A DNA stretch of 64,000 bases. Source: Gemmatimonadaceae bacterium. Lineage in GTDB: Bacteria; Gemmatimonadota; Gemmatimonadetes; Gemmatimonadales; Gemmatimonadaceae. The position numbers and the translations under genes are program-made. The stretch covers positions 20,094 to 84,093 of the forward strand of contig JANWIF010000147.1 of assembly GCA_025450035.1 (NCBI GenBank). Reading direction: 5' to 3'. Positions 42,594-52,215 of the stretch are shown here, piece by piece (position 1 is the first letter of the stretch; each line of letters begins with the position of its first letter). Below the pieces are notes generated by a model. That model was not told where the DNA came from. It ran no database searches and saw only the letters and a list, made by a program, of their open reading frames with translations.

Positions 42594-44015
42594 ATGGCCC
42601 ATCCGCAGACCACAATTCCGATCGATCAGACGCCGTCGCGGTATCCGGCGATGATACCTCCTGACTCGCCGTGGGCCGAGTTGCGTGCCGATCGCCTCAT
42701 GAAGGCGATCGGCTGGATGATTTTCGCGTATATCTGGCGGATTCAGGACGTGCTGCCAATTCTCGGCAAGGTTCAGCTGCCGATCTTGGTCGGCGCGATC
42801 TCGGTTGGATTCTACGCGACATCGCGTCATCCAGCTCGGCGAGCCCGCCTCCTGAAATCGCCGCTCACGTCGCTGACTCTGCTTCTGTGGGGAATCATGC
42901 TGGTTGGTGTCCCTACCAGCCTCTGGGCAGGACACAGCCTGAGCTTCGCACTCAAGAGCCAATTGCTGAACATCCTGTTCATGGGGCTGGTCGCGTTGAG
43001 CATTCGCAGCGTGCGCGACGTCGAATGGTTTGCGCGCGTGAACCTGTACGGTGCGATGTTCTACGCCACGATCGTGAACATTTTCTTCAGTGTGGGCTCC
43101 GACGGTCGACTGTCGAATCTTGTGTTCTACGATTCCAACGATTTCGCTTTGGTGATGGTGACGACAATTCCATTCGCCCTATTCTTCTTGCGACCCGGCA
43201 ACAGCTCGCGGCGCCGGGCGATCGCCCTGGCTGCCCTCGCCATGTTGCTCATTGGCATTGTGAAGAGTGGATCGCGGGGCGGCTTCATTGGCCTCATCGT
43301 AGTGCTGCTCTACGTTCTGGTGCGCTATCGCTCGATTCCCAGCCGCGTGCGCATGTTTGCGGCTCTCGGTGGCATCGTACTGGTGGCTGCGTTGGGCTCG
43401 GACAAATATTGGACGCAGATCAGCACGATCGCGCATCCAGAAGGCGACTACAACTGGACCGACCCGGTCGGCCGCAAAGCAGTGTGGGAGCGTGGGCTGG
43501 GGTACGTGGAGCAACACCCGCTGGTGGGTGTTGGTGTCAAGGCGTATCCGATCGCGGAAGGCACGTTGTCCGACATCGGACGCTCGTTATCCGCGCAAGG
43601 GAAGGGATTCAAGTGGTCGGTGGCGCACAACTCGTTTCTGGAGACAGCCGCAGAGTTGGGCATCCCCGGCCTCATTGTGTTCGTGGCGTTCTTCGTCGTC
43701 GCCATTCGCACGCTCATGCGCGTGAAACCGGGACGCCGATACGGGCCATGGATCTCGACACGCGAGACAGCCATCGCGCAGATGCTCGTGGGCGCCCTCG
43801 TGGGATTTGCCGTTGCTGGCATCTTCGTCTCGGCGGAGTATTTCTCATATCTGTATTTTCTACTCGGGCTCGTTATCGGCTTCGACAAGATTCTCCGCCT
43901 GCGTCGAGACGCAGCATGGGCGGCGCTCGCGGCAACTGGGCGCCCCGTGCGGCTGGCCACGGCGCCGCCTCCGGCGGCCGTTCCCGGCGCCGCCCTGGCG
44001 CTGCCGAGCGTCTGA
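42594..44015 (+). CDS. O-antigen ligase/polymerase-family membrane protein
   Basis: A 473-residue multi-pass protein with about 10-12 helices. The large periplasmic loop has VGRKAVWERGLGYVEQHPLVGVG and AHNSFLETAAELGIPGL, the His-containing signature of the Wzy_C/WaaL family. IVKSGSRGGFIG is the other conserved segment. It should polymerise or ligate undecaprenyl-linked repeat units in the periplasm. It heads a rightward run of five genes and has a sigma54-like site upstream. Confidence 0.92.
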   Translation: MAHPQTTIPIDQTPSRYPAMIPPDSPWAELRADRLMKAIGWMIFAYIWRIQDVLPILGKVQLPILVGAISVGFYATSRHPARRARLLKSPLTSLTLLLWGIMLVGVPTSLWAGHSLSFALKSQLLNILFMGLVALSIRSVRDVEWFARVNLYGAMFYATIVNIFFSVGSDGRLSNLVFYDSNDFALVMVTTIPFALFFLRPGNSSRRRAIALAALAMLLIGIVKSGSRGGFIGLIVVLLYVLVRYRSIPSRVRMFAALGGIVLVAALGSDKYWTQISTIAHPEGDYNWTDPVGRKAVWERGLGYVEQHPLVGVGVKAYPIAEGTLSDIGRSLSAQGKGFKWSVAHNSFLETAAELGIPGLIVFVAFFVVAIRTLMRVKPGRRYGPWISTRETAIAQMLVGALVGFAVAGIFVSAEYFSYLYFLLGLVIGFDKILRLRRDAAWAALAATGRPVRLATAPPPAAVPGAALALPSV

Positions 44016-44097
44016 TCCACGCCCCGCGCAGCTCGCCGTCGCACCTCGGATGGTTCTTGCTCCGCCATGTCGTGCCTAACAGCCGGCGACCGTACTC

Positions 44098-45012
44098 ATG
44101 CACCGCGAGCTGAAACGACTGGCGGAGCTCGGCGCACTGTGGACCGGCAGCGCGAGGTTTTCGCTGCATGTTCATCGGTCCCGTTCGCTCGTCCTCGCGT
44201 ATCACAACATTGTCCCCCAAGGGGCCGAGCCGGCGGGCGATGCATCGCTTCACCTCTCGCAGGAGCAGTTCGCGGCGCACCTCGATGTGCTCGGCCGCAC
44301 GCACGACATCGTGCCCCTCAAGGCGGCGCTGACTGGGCCCGTGGCAGGCAGTTCGCGCCCCAGGGTCGCAATCACGTTTGATGACGCGTACCAGGGCGCG
44401 CTCACGGTGGGTGTGACCGAGCTTGCACGCCGCGGTTTGCCGGCCACTATCTTCGTGCCGCCTGGCCTGCTCGGCGGAAAGGAGTTCTGGTGGGATGCGT
44501 TGACGACAGCCGGCGCGGGAGAGCTCGATGCGGCAGTGCGCGCGCGTGCGCTGGGCGTGCTTGCCGGGAAGGGTCGCGCAATTCTCGAGGACAGCGAGCG
44601 CAGCAACGCACTCCCGCGTCGCGCCATGCCGCCGCATGCGCGCAGTGCGACGGAGGAAGAGCTGTGCAGCGCCGCGGCCGTGGCGGGCATTTCGCTTGGA
44701 TCGCATACCTGGAGCCATCCTAACTTGGCCGCACTTGGCGCGGCGGAACTCGACGACGAGATGCGACGTCCGTTGGAGTGGCTACGCGAGCGTTTCGAAG
44801 GGATCGTGCCCTACCTCACGTATCCGTACGGGCTGTTTTCGTCCGCGGTGCAGGAGGCTGCGCGGGGCGCTGGGTATCTCGCAGCACTTCGCATCGATGG
44901 CGGTTGGGTGCGTCGGGACGCGCTCGACATGTTTGCGGCGCCTCGACTGGACGTGCCTTCGCGAGTCTCGCTCGCTGGATTTCGGCTGCGCGTGGCCGGA
45001 TTGTGCTCGTGA
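44098..45012 (+). CDS. Polysaccharide deacetylase (NodB domain)
   Basis: A 304-residue protein. LVLAYHNIVPQG and AITFDDAYQGAL (metal Asp in FDD) open the NodB domain. SLGSHTWSHPNL gives the H-x3-H metal motif, and LTYPYGLFS follows. It differs from the DUF3473 deacetylase at 35825 and is closer to general exopolysaccharide and peptidoglycan deacetylases. No clear signal peptide. The stop overlaps the ATP-grasp start by 4 bp (GTGA). Confidence 0.9.
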   Translation: MHRELKRLAELGALWTGSARFSLHVHRSRSLVLAYHNIVPQGAEPAGDASLHLSQEQFAAHLDVLGRTHDIVPLKAALTGPVAGSSRPRVAITFDDAYQGALTVGVTELARRGLPATIFVPPGLLGGKEFWWDALTTAGAGELDAAVRARALGVLAGKGRAILEDSERSNALPRRAMPPHARSATEEELCSAAAVAGISLGSHTWSHPNLAALGAAELDDEMRRPLEWLRERFEGIVPYLTYPYGLFSSAVQEAARGAGYLAALRIDGGWVRRDALDMFAAPRLDVPSRVSLAGFRLRVAGLCS

Positions 45013-46211
45013 CGGGAACGCTCGCCACCGTGCTGGTGACCGATGGCGACCAGCGTGCCGCGCTTGCTGTGGTCCGTTCGCTCGGGCGTGCCGGATACCG
45101 AGTGTATGTGTGCGCCTCGCGGCCGCGATCGCTGGCCGGCGCGTCGCGTCATGCCGAAGACGAAGCAATGGTAGCGGACCCACTCGCGGATCCGGAACGC
45201 TTCGCGCAGGACGTTCGTGCGCTCGTCGCTCGATGGATCGTATCAGCGCTCATCCCGATCAGCGACGCATCGCTGCTCGCGCTGCTGCCGCATCGAGCGG
45301 AGCTTACCGGGGTACTCATGCCCGTTCCGGACGAAAGTGCCGTACGCCGCATCTCGGACAAGGCCACGCTGCTGGATGTTGCATCGCGCACGGGCATCGC
45401 CATTCCGCAGCAGCGTGTGGCTGCGGACAGCGATGCGCTCGCGGTTCTTGCGCGGGAGATCGCCTATCCGGTGGTGCTCAAGCCCGCGCGGTCGGTGGGC
45501 GAGCATGCCGGGCACCGCGCGAAACTGATCGTGCGACACGCCGCGACTGCGCGGGAACTGGAGCGGGCGCGGCGCGAGTTCGGTGCCGCGGCATATCCGC
45601 TGCTGGTGCAGCAGCGAATCGTCGGGCCTGGCGTTGGTATCTTCCTCCTCGTGTGGAACGGCGAGACATTGGCGACGTTCGCGCACCGGCGCATCCGAGA
45701 GAAGCCGCCGGCCGGCGGCGTGAGTGTGTACCGCGAGAGCATCGCTGCCGATCCGGAGCTTGTTCGACGCTCGAGAGCGTTGCTCGATGCGTTCGGGTGG
45801 TGCGGCGTGGCGATGGTGGAGTACAAGGTGGACGAGCGAACCGGTACACCTTATCTCATGGAGGTGAACGGACGCTTCTGGGGTTCTCTGCAGCTGGCTA
45901 TCGACGCCGGCGTGGACTTCCCGGTGTTGCTGATGCACGCCGCGTTAGGCGAACACCGCCCGCCGGTGGCGCCGTACCGAACGGGGGTTCGCAGCCGATG
46001 GTTCTGGGGTGATGTCGACCACCTGCTCGCGCGCCTGCGGCGCTCGTCCGACGCCCTGTCGCTGCCCCCGGGAGCGCCGGGGCGCTGGCGCGCGTTGCGC
46101 GATTTCCTCACCGTTCGACGTGGCGTGGATCGCGGGGAAATTTTCCGAGTCGGTGATCCGCGTCCGTTTTTCCGGGAGACCGTTCAATGGTTCCTCGCCA
46201 CCTTCCGCTGA
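45009..46211 (+). CDS. ATP-grasp carboxylate-amine ligase-like protein
   Basis: A 400-residue protein started by GTG 45009. The N-terminal domain starts ATVLVTDGDQRAALAVVRSL. The ATP-grasp core has YPVVLKPARSVGEHAG, a lid-like segment, VAMVEYKVDERTG and YLMEVNGRFWGSLQLA, which holds the Mg-binding Glu and Asn. Such enzymes form amide bonds by an acyl-phosphate. With FemAB and DegT in the same locus, an amide modification of the polysaccharide is plausible. Its end overlaps the next gene by 25 bp. Confidence 0.85.
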   Translation: MTGTLATVLVTDGDQRAALAVVRSLGRAGYRVYVCASRPRSLAGASRHAEDEAMVADPLADPERFAQDVRALVARWIVSALIPISDASLLALLPHRAELTGVLMPVPDESAVRRISDKATLLDVASRTGIAIPQQRVAADSDALAVLAREIAYPVVLKPARSVGEHAGHRAKLIVRHAATARELERARREFGAAAYPLLVQQRIVGPGVGIFLLVWNGETLATFAHRRIREKPPAGGVSVYRESIAADPELVRRSRALLDAFGWCGVAMVEYKVDERTGTPYLMEVNGRFWGSLQLAIDAGVDFPVLLMHAALGEHRPPVAPYRTGVRSRWFWGDVDHLLARLRRSSDALSLPPGAPGRWRALRDFLTVRRGVDRGEIFRVGDPRPFFRETVQWFLATFR

Positions 46212-47398
46212 CCGGCGCCGGCCCGCTCCGCATCGCACTGATGCTGGAGACCGACGGTCCCGGAGGGGCGGAAACCGTGCTGCTGCAGCTCGCCGAGGAA
46301 TTGAGACGGCGCGGCCACGACGTGCTGGCCGTTGGCCCCGCACGGGGGTGCGGCTGGTTAGGCGGGGAGTTTCGCGTGCGCGGATTTTCACGCGCCACCT
46401 ACGACCTGCGCCGCCCGCTCGACTGGAAGTGCCTATCGCAACTGACCGGATTGCTGCGTGATCACCAGGTGCAGGTGGTGCACAGCCATGAGTTTACGAT
46501 GGCCGTCTACGGCGCGGCGGCGGCGCGCCGCGCCGGCGCCCGGCACGTGATCACCATGCACGGGGGGCGCTACTACGCGGAGCGCTGGCGCCGGCGCGCC
46601 GCACTCCGCTGGGCCGTGGCCAGGAGCGACGCGCTCACCGCCGTGTCGAGTGCCACGGCCGATGAGATCCGTCGCACGTTGGGCCTGGCACGGGATGCGG
46701 TACGCGTCGTGCCTAACGGAATCGCATTCCCGCGCGGAAAGCGAGCCACGGTGCGGCAGGAGCTGGCGCTGCGCGATGATGAACTGCTCATCGTCGCCAT
46801 CGGCAATCTCTACGCGGTAAAGGGGCACATCACCCTGCTGCGCGCGCTCTCGGCGCTTGGAACGGGCGCGGAGGCGCCGGCCTGGCGTGTGGCCATCGCC
46901 GGCCGCGGCGAAGAAGAGGCCGCCCTGCGCGCATTCGCGAGCGAGGCCGGCATCGCATCGCGCGTGCACCTGCTCGGCTTCCGCTCCGACGTCCCCGACA
47001 TTCTTGCGGCGGCCGATGTATTCACGATGCCCTCGAGGTCCGAGGGACTCCCCCTCGCCCTCGTCGAAGCGATGGCGACCGCGCTCCCGATCGTGGCCAG
47101 CGACGTGGGGGGGATTCCGGAGGTCGTAACGAGGGATCTCGAGGCGGTACTCGTGCCTCCGGAGGATGCGGCACGGCTCGCGGAGGCGATTCGGTGGCTG
47201 CTTCGCGATGCGTCCCATCGTACGGCGCTCGGAGCCGCCGCCCAACGGCGTGCATACCGCGACTTCAGCGTGACCACCATGGGCGATGCGTACGAGTCAC
47301 TCTACCGCGGCTCGGCGTCCCCCGGCGCGGCGTTGAAACCCCGGTCGGCAATGCCTGCGCCCGATTCCAGCGCCCGCCGAGTCGTGGAGCACTCGTGA
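46187..47398 (+). CDS. GT4-family glycosyltransferase
   Basis: A 403-residue GT-B enzyme. IALMLETDGPGGAETVLLQL is the GT4 N-terminal Gly-rich motif, VVHSHEFTMAVYG follows, and VVPNGI opens the C-terminal domain. SRSEGLPLALVEAMATALPIV is the E-x7-E donor-sugar motif. It is expected on the cytosolic face of the membrane, adding a sugar to the lipid-linked unit. It overlaps both neighbours and is part of the 42594-48162 run. Confidence 0.95.
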   Translation: MVPRHLPLTGAGPLRIALMLETDGPGGAETVLLQLAEELRRRGHDVLAVGPARGCGWLGGEFRVRGFSRATYDLRRPLDWKCLSQLTGLLRDHQVQVVHSHEFTMAVYGAAAARRAGARHVITMHGGRYYAERWRRRAALRWAVARSDALTAVSSATADEIRRTLGLARDAVRVVPNGIAFPRGKRATVRQELALRDDELLIVAIGNLYAVKGHITLLRALSALGTGAEAPAWRVAIAGRGEEEAALRAFASEAGIASRVHLLGFRSDVPDILAAADVFTMPSRSEGLPLALVEAMATALPIVASDVGGIPEVVTRDLEAVLVPPEDAARLAEAIRWLLRDASHRTALGAAAQRRAYRDFSVTTMGDAYESLYRGSASPGAALKPRSAMPAPDSSARRVVEHS

Positions 47399-48162
47399 CC
47401 GCGGATCGCACCGGAGTCGTCCACGTGCATAGCAACTATTCGCACGATGGGCGCGATTCGCTCGAGCAGCTACGGGACTTCGCCCTCGACCGTGGCATCG
47501 CGTTCATCGCCCTTACCGACCATGCCGAGGATTTTTCAGAATCAACGTGGCAGGAATACGTGCAACGTTGCGGGGCGCTCTCCGACAGTGCGGTCCGTCT
47601 CATTCCTGGTTTGGAGTTTCGCTTTGCCGGCTACCGCGGGTTGCATCTGCTGGCGTTCGGGCTCGACCGATGGATCGAGCCGCGAACGCCCGACGAATTC
47701 ATAGCACTCGCCGGAAGCGCGTCCCGATGCACTGCTGTCGCGCACCCGATTCTCGCCGACTATGCCCTGCCGCCCAGCGTGCGTAACGGCATCGATGCAA
47801 TCGAAGTGTGGAACGCGACGTACAACACGCGTTACCTCCCCGATCCGCGCGCGCTCCGGCTGCTCCACGACATTCGACTCGTGCGCCCTCGTGTCGTTGG
47901 ACTCGCCGGCCTCGATCAGCATGATCGGCGCAACGACCGACAGACGCGTGTGGTGCTGCGGGACCAAGCGATTGATCCGGTGGAGTCGTTGCGCGAGGGG
48001 CGGTTCGTGAACGTCGGGCGCACCATGCGATTCGACTCCGGAAATGGAATGGGCGGTATCCGGCTCGCCTTACTTAGCGCGGTGCGGTGGGCGTTCGACC
48101 GCGTGGAGCGCGCTCAGGACTCCGTGGCCAGAGCGCTGCGGTCGCGGCGAGGAGCGGACTGA
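47395..48162 (+). CDS. PHP-domain metal-dependent phosphoesterase
   Basis: A 255-residue protein started by GTG 47395 (GTGA overlap). VHVHSNYSHDG gives the H-x-H motif, IALTDHAEDF the next ligands, GLEFRF the Glu ligand and AHPILADYAL a further His. The domain matches TrpH-like or PHP phosphatases. In EPS loci such proteins may be protein-tyrosine phosphatases acting on BY-kinases like Wzc, but sequence alone cannot show that here. Its last 49 bp overlap the convergent glycosyltransferase gene. Confidence 0.87.
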   Translation: MTADRTGVVHVHSNYSHDGRDSLEQLRDFALDRGIAFIALTDHAEDFSESTWQEYVQRCGALSDSAVRLIPGLEFRFAGYRGLHLLAFGLDRWIEPRTPDEFIALAGSASRCTAVAHPILADYALPPSVRNGIDAIEVWNATYNTRYLPDPRALRLLHDIRLVRPRVVGLAGLDQHDRRNDRQTRVVLRDQAIDPVESLREGRFVNVGRTMRFDSGNGMGGIRLALLSAVRWAFDRVERAQDSVARALRSRRGAD

Positions 48163-49583
48163 GGGAAGACGCGCTCGATCGCATCCAGCAGCACCGCTGC
48201 CTGTTTTGCGCGGCTGAATCGTTCGTCGCGCGCAATGTGAACTGGGGTGACGCCCTGACGATGCAGCTCGTAGCGACGCCGGATCGCCGCCGCGATTCCG
48301 GGCACATCGTCGGGCGCGACGACATCGGCGTCGGTGTCCCGCAAGAGCTGGTCGGTCGCGCTTCCAGGCTCGGTGAGGGTGAGCAGCCACGCGTCGAAGC
48401 GCATGTACTCGAACGTCTTCGCCGGAATGAACATCGCGCCGAAGCCGACGAACACGACCAGCATGGTAGCCTGCGACAGGAACTCCAGCGCCGCCGCGTG
48501 CGCGCGTCGTGGCCCAACCGTCACGAACTCACCGATGCTCGCGTCGCGGGCAAGCGCACTGATCGAGAGTTCGCCCGGACCACCGAACTCGCCGATGAAG
48601 TCGACGCCAATATCTGCCGGCGTGAGCGCCAATTCGTGAATCACACGGGCTGCGGCAAGGAGGAGGTGTCGGACGTCCTTCCCGAGGTACACGGTGCCCG
48701 CGAAGCCGATCGTGAACCGGCCGCCCTGCCGTGAAGGCGGGAGCGGATAATTGTCCGTGCCGTTCAGGACCGTGATCATGCGTGCCGCGGCATCAGGATA
48801 CAGGGCGGCCAGCCCCGCGCGTGCCGGATCGGTGTTCGCAATCACCACCGATGCGCGGGCGACCACCTGTTGTTCGCGTCGCCGCGCTACGCTGTACCAC
48901 CAAGGACTGGCGATGCTCTCGTGGAGCATTGGGAGCAGACTCCACGGGTCCCGCATATCAACTATGAGGGGCAACCCGGTGGCTACGGACGCAAGTCGTG
49001 CCCCCTCGTGCGCCATGTGCGGAGGACCGGAACTGACGATTGCGCGATGCACACCGGGCACCGCGAGCTGCTCGGCAACTGCCGCTGCTCGACGGGCCCA
49101 CGCGTATTCGCGAGACGAGATTACCGCTGCACCGCAGAACCGCAGGAATTCGCGCGCGGTGCGCGGCGGCCAGCGCATCTCCGTCCTGTAAATGGATACA
49201 CGTCCCGTTGTCGCCCTATCACGGTCGCCGGATGCGCCTGCTGTGTTGGACGGAAGGTGTGGCGCTCGACGCGGCTTGACGAACCGGTACGCCCGCCAGA
49301 CGCGATCCTCGATTCGCTCAGCTACGAGCACGGGTTGCGGTACGGCGTACACACGGATGCCTGGTGGAAGCGTGGCCATTCGCGCGTCGTCGCTGTCGCC
49401 GATACCCACATGGCACATCACGACGTCCAATCCCCAGCCTCGTTCGGCAATGAAGTGCGCGAATTGCTCCCAGCGGCGTGCACCGACGGCGATGCTGGGG
49501 GGGAAGTGGTAGCTCAGAAGCAGGATGCGGCACTGCTGCTGTTCCGGGCGCGATGCCTTCTCGAAGAACGAACGCGCGCTCAT
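48114..49583 (-). CDS. GT4-like glycosyltransferase
   Basis: A 489-residue GT-B protein. ILLLSYHFPPSIAVGARRW is the opening of one GT4 group, VIVDMRDPW-like LPLIVDMRDPWSL follows, and the C-terminal domain has FTIGFAGTVYLGKDVRHLL and IPAKTFEYMRFDAWLL. ATG 49583 overlaps the stop of the upstream glycosyltransferase by 4 bp. The C-terminal 49 bp overlap the PHP gene on the other strand. Confidence 0.88.
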   Translation of the reverse strand: MSARSFFEKASRPEQQQCRILLLSYHFPPSIAVGARRWEQFAHFIAERGWGLDVVMCHVGIGDSDDARMATLPPGIRVYAVPQPVLVAERIEDRVWRAYRFVKPRRAPHLPSNTAGASGDRDRATTGRVSIYRTEMRWPPRTAREFLRFCGAAVISSREYAWARRAAAVAEQLAVPGVHRAIVSSGPPHMAHEGARLASVATGLPLIVDMRDPWSLLPMLHESIASPWWYSVARRREQQVVARASVVIANTDPARAGLAALYPDAAARMITVLNGTDNYPLPPSRQGGRFTIGFAGTVYLGKDVRHLLLAAARVIHELALTPADIGVDFIGEFGGPGELSISALARDASIGEFVTVGPRRAHAAALEFLSQATMLVVFVGFGAMFIPAKTFEYMRFDAWLLTLTEPGSATDQLLRDTDADVVAPDDVPGIAAAIRRRYELHRQGVTPVHIARDERFSRAKQAAVLLDAIERVFPQSAPRRDRSALATES

Positions 49584-50767
49584 ACGTCGTCGTGCGTGCC
49601 GTTTCCCACGCGCTCGCGAATGATCCGAGTGATGTGGTCCGCGATGCGCGACCAATCGTGGCGCCGCGCCTCCGCCTGTCGCAATCCGCGACGCTCTTGC
49701 GTCATGGCCGTCGGCACGAGCTGTTGCGCGATCGCCGCGTCCCATTCGTCGGCCCCGGTCGCGACTTCAACGAGTTGCTCCAGGCCGCGCAACGCAGGGA
49801 GCGGTACGGTCACTACCGGCCGTCCCGACGCCAGATATTCGTGGAGCTTGAGTGGATAGATGTACTTGGTATAGTCGTTCACACGATACGGCATCACGCA
49901 CACGTCGAAGTGCTGTGGATACGTGGCAAGCCCCGAGGTTGGCTTGGCGCCAAGGAAGTGCACGTTGGGAAGTGCCTCGAGTTGGGCCAAGATTGGCGTG
50001 ATCTCCGAATGCGCAGTGCGTGCTCCCACGAATACGAACGACCACTCCGGCCGACGTCGCGCGAGCGCGAACATGAGATCCCAGTCGAGTTGTTTCTTGA
50101 TGTATCCCGTGTAGCCTATCCTCGGGTGAGGAATTGATTTCAGGTCGGCCGGTTCAGAGGCGGGTGCCGCGAACGCCTCGTAGTCCACTCCGTTCGACAA
50201 TAACACGCTATGTGGATTCAGCGCCCCCTTTCGCGATTGCATTGTGGGCGACACAGTGAACACCTGGCCCACGGCGCGGACCAGCCGCTCCTCGACGGGG
50301 TCGAGCGGCTGTTCGCGCTCGGCGTGCGAGTACTCGTCGTAGATGTGGTAGATGCTCAGGTCGTGGCGCACGCCGTACAGCGCGTTGCCAAGACTCACGT
50401 GCCAGACGTACAGCACGATATGAGTACACCCGCGGCGTTCGAGCGCGGCGCGAGCCTGTCGCAGCCGGACCCGCAGGAGCAGGCGTCCGACCCATCGCGG
50501 CCGATAGACCACAGGCGTAAACGCCGAGCTGTCACGCACCATGAAGTCGGCCGGGAGGCCATCCACAGTCCGCTCTCCGCCGCGCCAACGTCCGACGTTG
50601 AGCGCGTGGCGCCACTCCGGTGCCGGATTGAGCCACACCACGGGGAATGAGCGGGCGAGTCGTGTCAGCACCTGATGCCGGGAGTTCCACCGCGTTCCCC
50701 ATGTGTCGAGAGCGAGGGAAAGCACGCCGATGCGCGGCAGCGCACCGGGTGAGGGCATGGACGACAT
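49580..50767 (-). CDS. Glycosyltransferase (GT-B, GT1/GT4-like)
   Basis: A roughly 395-residue protein. RIGVLSLALDTWGTRWNSRH begins the N-terminal domain, and IYHIYDEYSHAE sits where the acceptor domain crosses over. RIGYTGYIKKQLDWDLM and IYPLKLHEYLASGRPVV mark the C-terminal donor-binding domain. This matches the family often annotated as EPS glycosyltransferases of the PelF/TuaH-like group. Starts at 50836, 50767 and 50758 are possible; 50767 has GTGAGG close upstream. Confidence 0.85.
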   Translation of the reverse strand: MSSMPSPGALPRIGVLSLALDTWGTRWNSRHQVLTRLARSFPVVWLNPAPEWRHALNVGRWRGGERTVDGLPADFMVRDSSAFTPVVYRPRWVGRLLLRVRLRQARAALERRGCTHIVLYVWHVSLGNALYGVRHDLSIYHIYDEYSHAEREQPLDPVEERLVRAVGQVFTVSPTMQSRKGALNPHSVLLSNGVDYEAFAAPASEPADLKSIPHPRIGYTGYIKKQLDWDLMFALARRRPEWSFVFVGARTAHSEITPILAQLEALPNVHFLGAKPTSGLATYPQHFDVCVMPYRVNDYTKYIYPLKLHEYLASGRPVVTVPLPALRGLEQLVEVATGADEWDAAIAQQLVPTAMTQERRGLRQAEARRHDWSRIADHITRIIRERVGNGTHDDV

Positions 50768-50964
50768 TGCCTCACCAGCGCGCGGCGAAGAAGCGGGGGT
50801 AGGTGCAGATGCGGGGCCGGTGAAGGCTCTAGGCATTGATCATGTCAGGGCGCGGGCCAATCTGCGCCCGCGGGTAGTCAACGTGTGCCTTAATATCGCT
50901 TGCCGTGGCCGCCCGCGCAGTACGGAGCGGCGAGATCAGATGCTCGCGCTATCCTTCGCGAGAG

Positions 50965-52215
50965 ATGGGCCACCGCCGCACCGTTGCCGAGGTGCTCGTT
51001 TGGCGTGATTGTTCTACGGCTCCCCGTCGGCCCGTTCGTGGTGACGGTTCACGAATCCTTTCGACATCGATACATCTGTCCAGCTCGCTAACGATACTGC
51101 ACCTGGTTGCTCCAGCCGACGTCGGCGGACTGGAAAGCGTTGTCCGGCTTCTATCGCGCGGGCAGCGGTCGATGGGGCATCGCGTGACGGTCGTGGCGGT
51201 TGTGGAACCCGGGCCGGATACTCACCCATTCATGGACGCGTTGGCCTTAGACGGCACGCCGAGCAGGGTGATATGTGTGGCGGCGCGCGCCTACGCACGA
51301 GAAAGACGGGCAGTTCTACGACTTTGCGAATCGGAGAAACCGGACATAGTCCATACGCACGGTTACCGTATGGATATCGTCGACTCTGGTCCTGTTCGGT
51401 CCATGGGTGTGAGAACAGTAACCACTGTACACGGTTTTACTGGTGGTGGGATCAAAAACCGAGCTAACGAGTGGCTCCAGGAACGGAGCCTGCGCAGGTT
51501 TCCGGCGGTCGTCACCGTTTCCAGGCATATGAAGGAGCGGCTGCTTCGCCGGGGGGTGCAAGAGTCGCATCTGCACGTCATCCCGAACGCCTTCGATCTC
51601 GGCCATGCTGTGCTTTCACGCGCGGACGCGCGGCGGAGGCTGGGACTGAGCATCTCGAGTGAAGACTTCGTCGTTGGCTGGGTTGGCAGAGTGAGTCATG
51701 AGAAAGGCCCCGACGTGCTCATCGACGCGCTGCGGGTCCAGCGAGGTGGCCTGCGAGTGGCACTAGTCGGCGACGGTCCGGACCGTCAAGCACTTGAGGC
51801 CCGCGCACACTCGTTCGGCGTGGCGGAGTCGATTCGATGGTGCGGCGTCGTGCCGGATGCCGGCGCTCTTTTTTCGGCGTTCGATGTTTTCGTGCTTAGC
51901 TCGCGCACGGAAGGAATACCGGTGGTGCTGCTCGAGGCGATGGCCGCACAGACGCCGATCGTAGCAGCGCGCGCCGGTGGAGTGCCGGAAATGCTGTCCG
52001 ACGAGGAGGCCCTACTGGTAGCGGTCGACAATCCCCACGCGTTGGCCGTGGCAATGACGGAGGTGCGCGACAATCCCGCGGCAGCCGTCGTGCGGGCGAC
52101 TGCTGCGCGGGCGCGACTGGAGCGCGACTTTGTGCTCGACGAATGGGTGAAGCGGTACGACCGTGTCTACCGTTCCGTGCTCGGTGATCCCCCCCCTCCG
52201 GGGCAGAGACGATGA
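50965..52215 (+). CDS. GT4-family glycosyltransferase
   Basis: The enzyme core begins LTILHLVAPADVGGLESVV, with PDIVHTHGYRMD, VVTVSRHMKERL, VIPNAFDL, WVGRVSHEKGPDVLI and SSRTEGIPVVLLEAMAAQ (E-x7-E). The start is uncertain because no good start codon sits right before the core. ATG 50965 gives 416 residues with a 40-residue non-homologous lead; GTG 50989 is another option. The stop overlaps the GT2 start by 4 bp. Confidence 0.88.
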   Translation: MGHRRTVAEVLVWRDCSTAPRRPVRGDGSRILSTSIHLSSSLTILHLVAPADVGGLESVVRLLSRGQRSMGHRVTVVAVVEPGPDTHPFMDALALDGTPSRVICVAARAYARERRAVLRLCESEKPDIVHTHGYRMDIVDSGPVRSMGVRTVTTVHGFTGGGIKNRANEWLQERSLRRFPAVVTVSRHMKERLLRRGVQESHLHVIPNAFDLGHAVLSRADARRRLGLSISSEDFVVGWVGRVSHEKGPDVLIDALRVQRGGLRVALVGDGPDRQALEARAHSFGVAESIRWCGVVPDAGALFSAFDVFVLSSRTEGIPVVLLEAMAAQTPIVAARAGGVPEMLSDEEALLVAVDNPHALAVAMTEVRDNPAAAVVRATAARARLERDFVLDEWVKRYDRVYRSVLGDPPPPGQRR

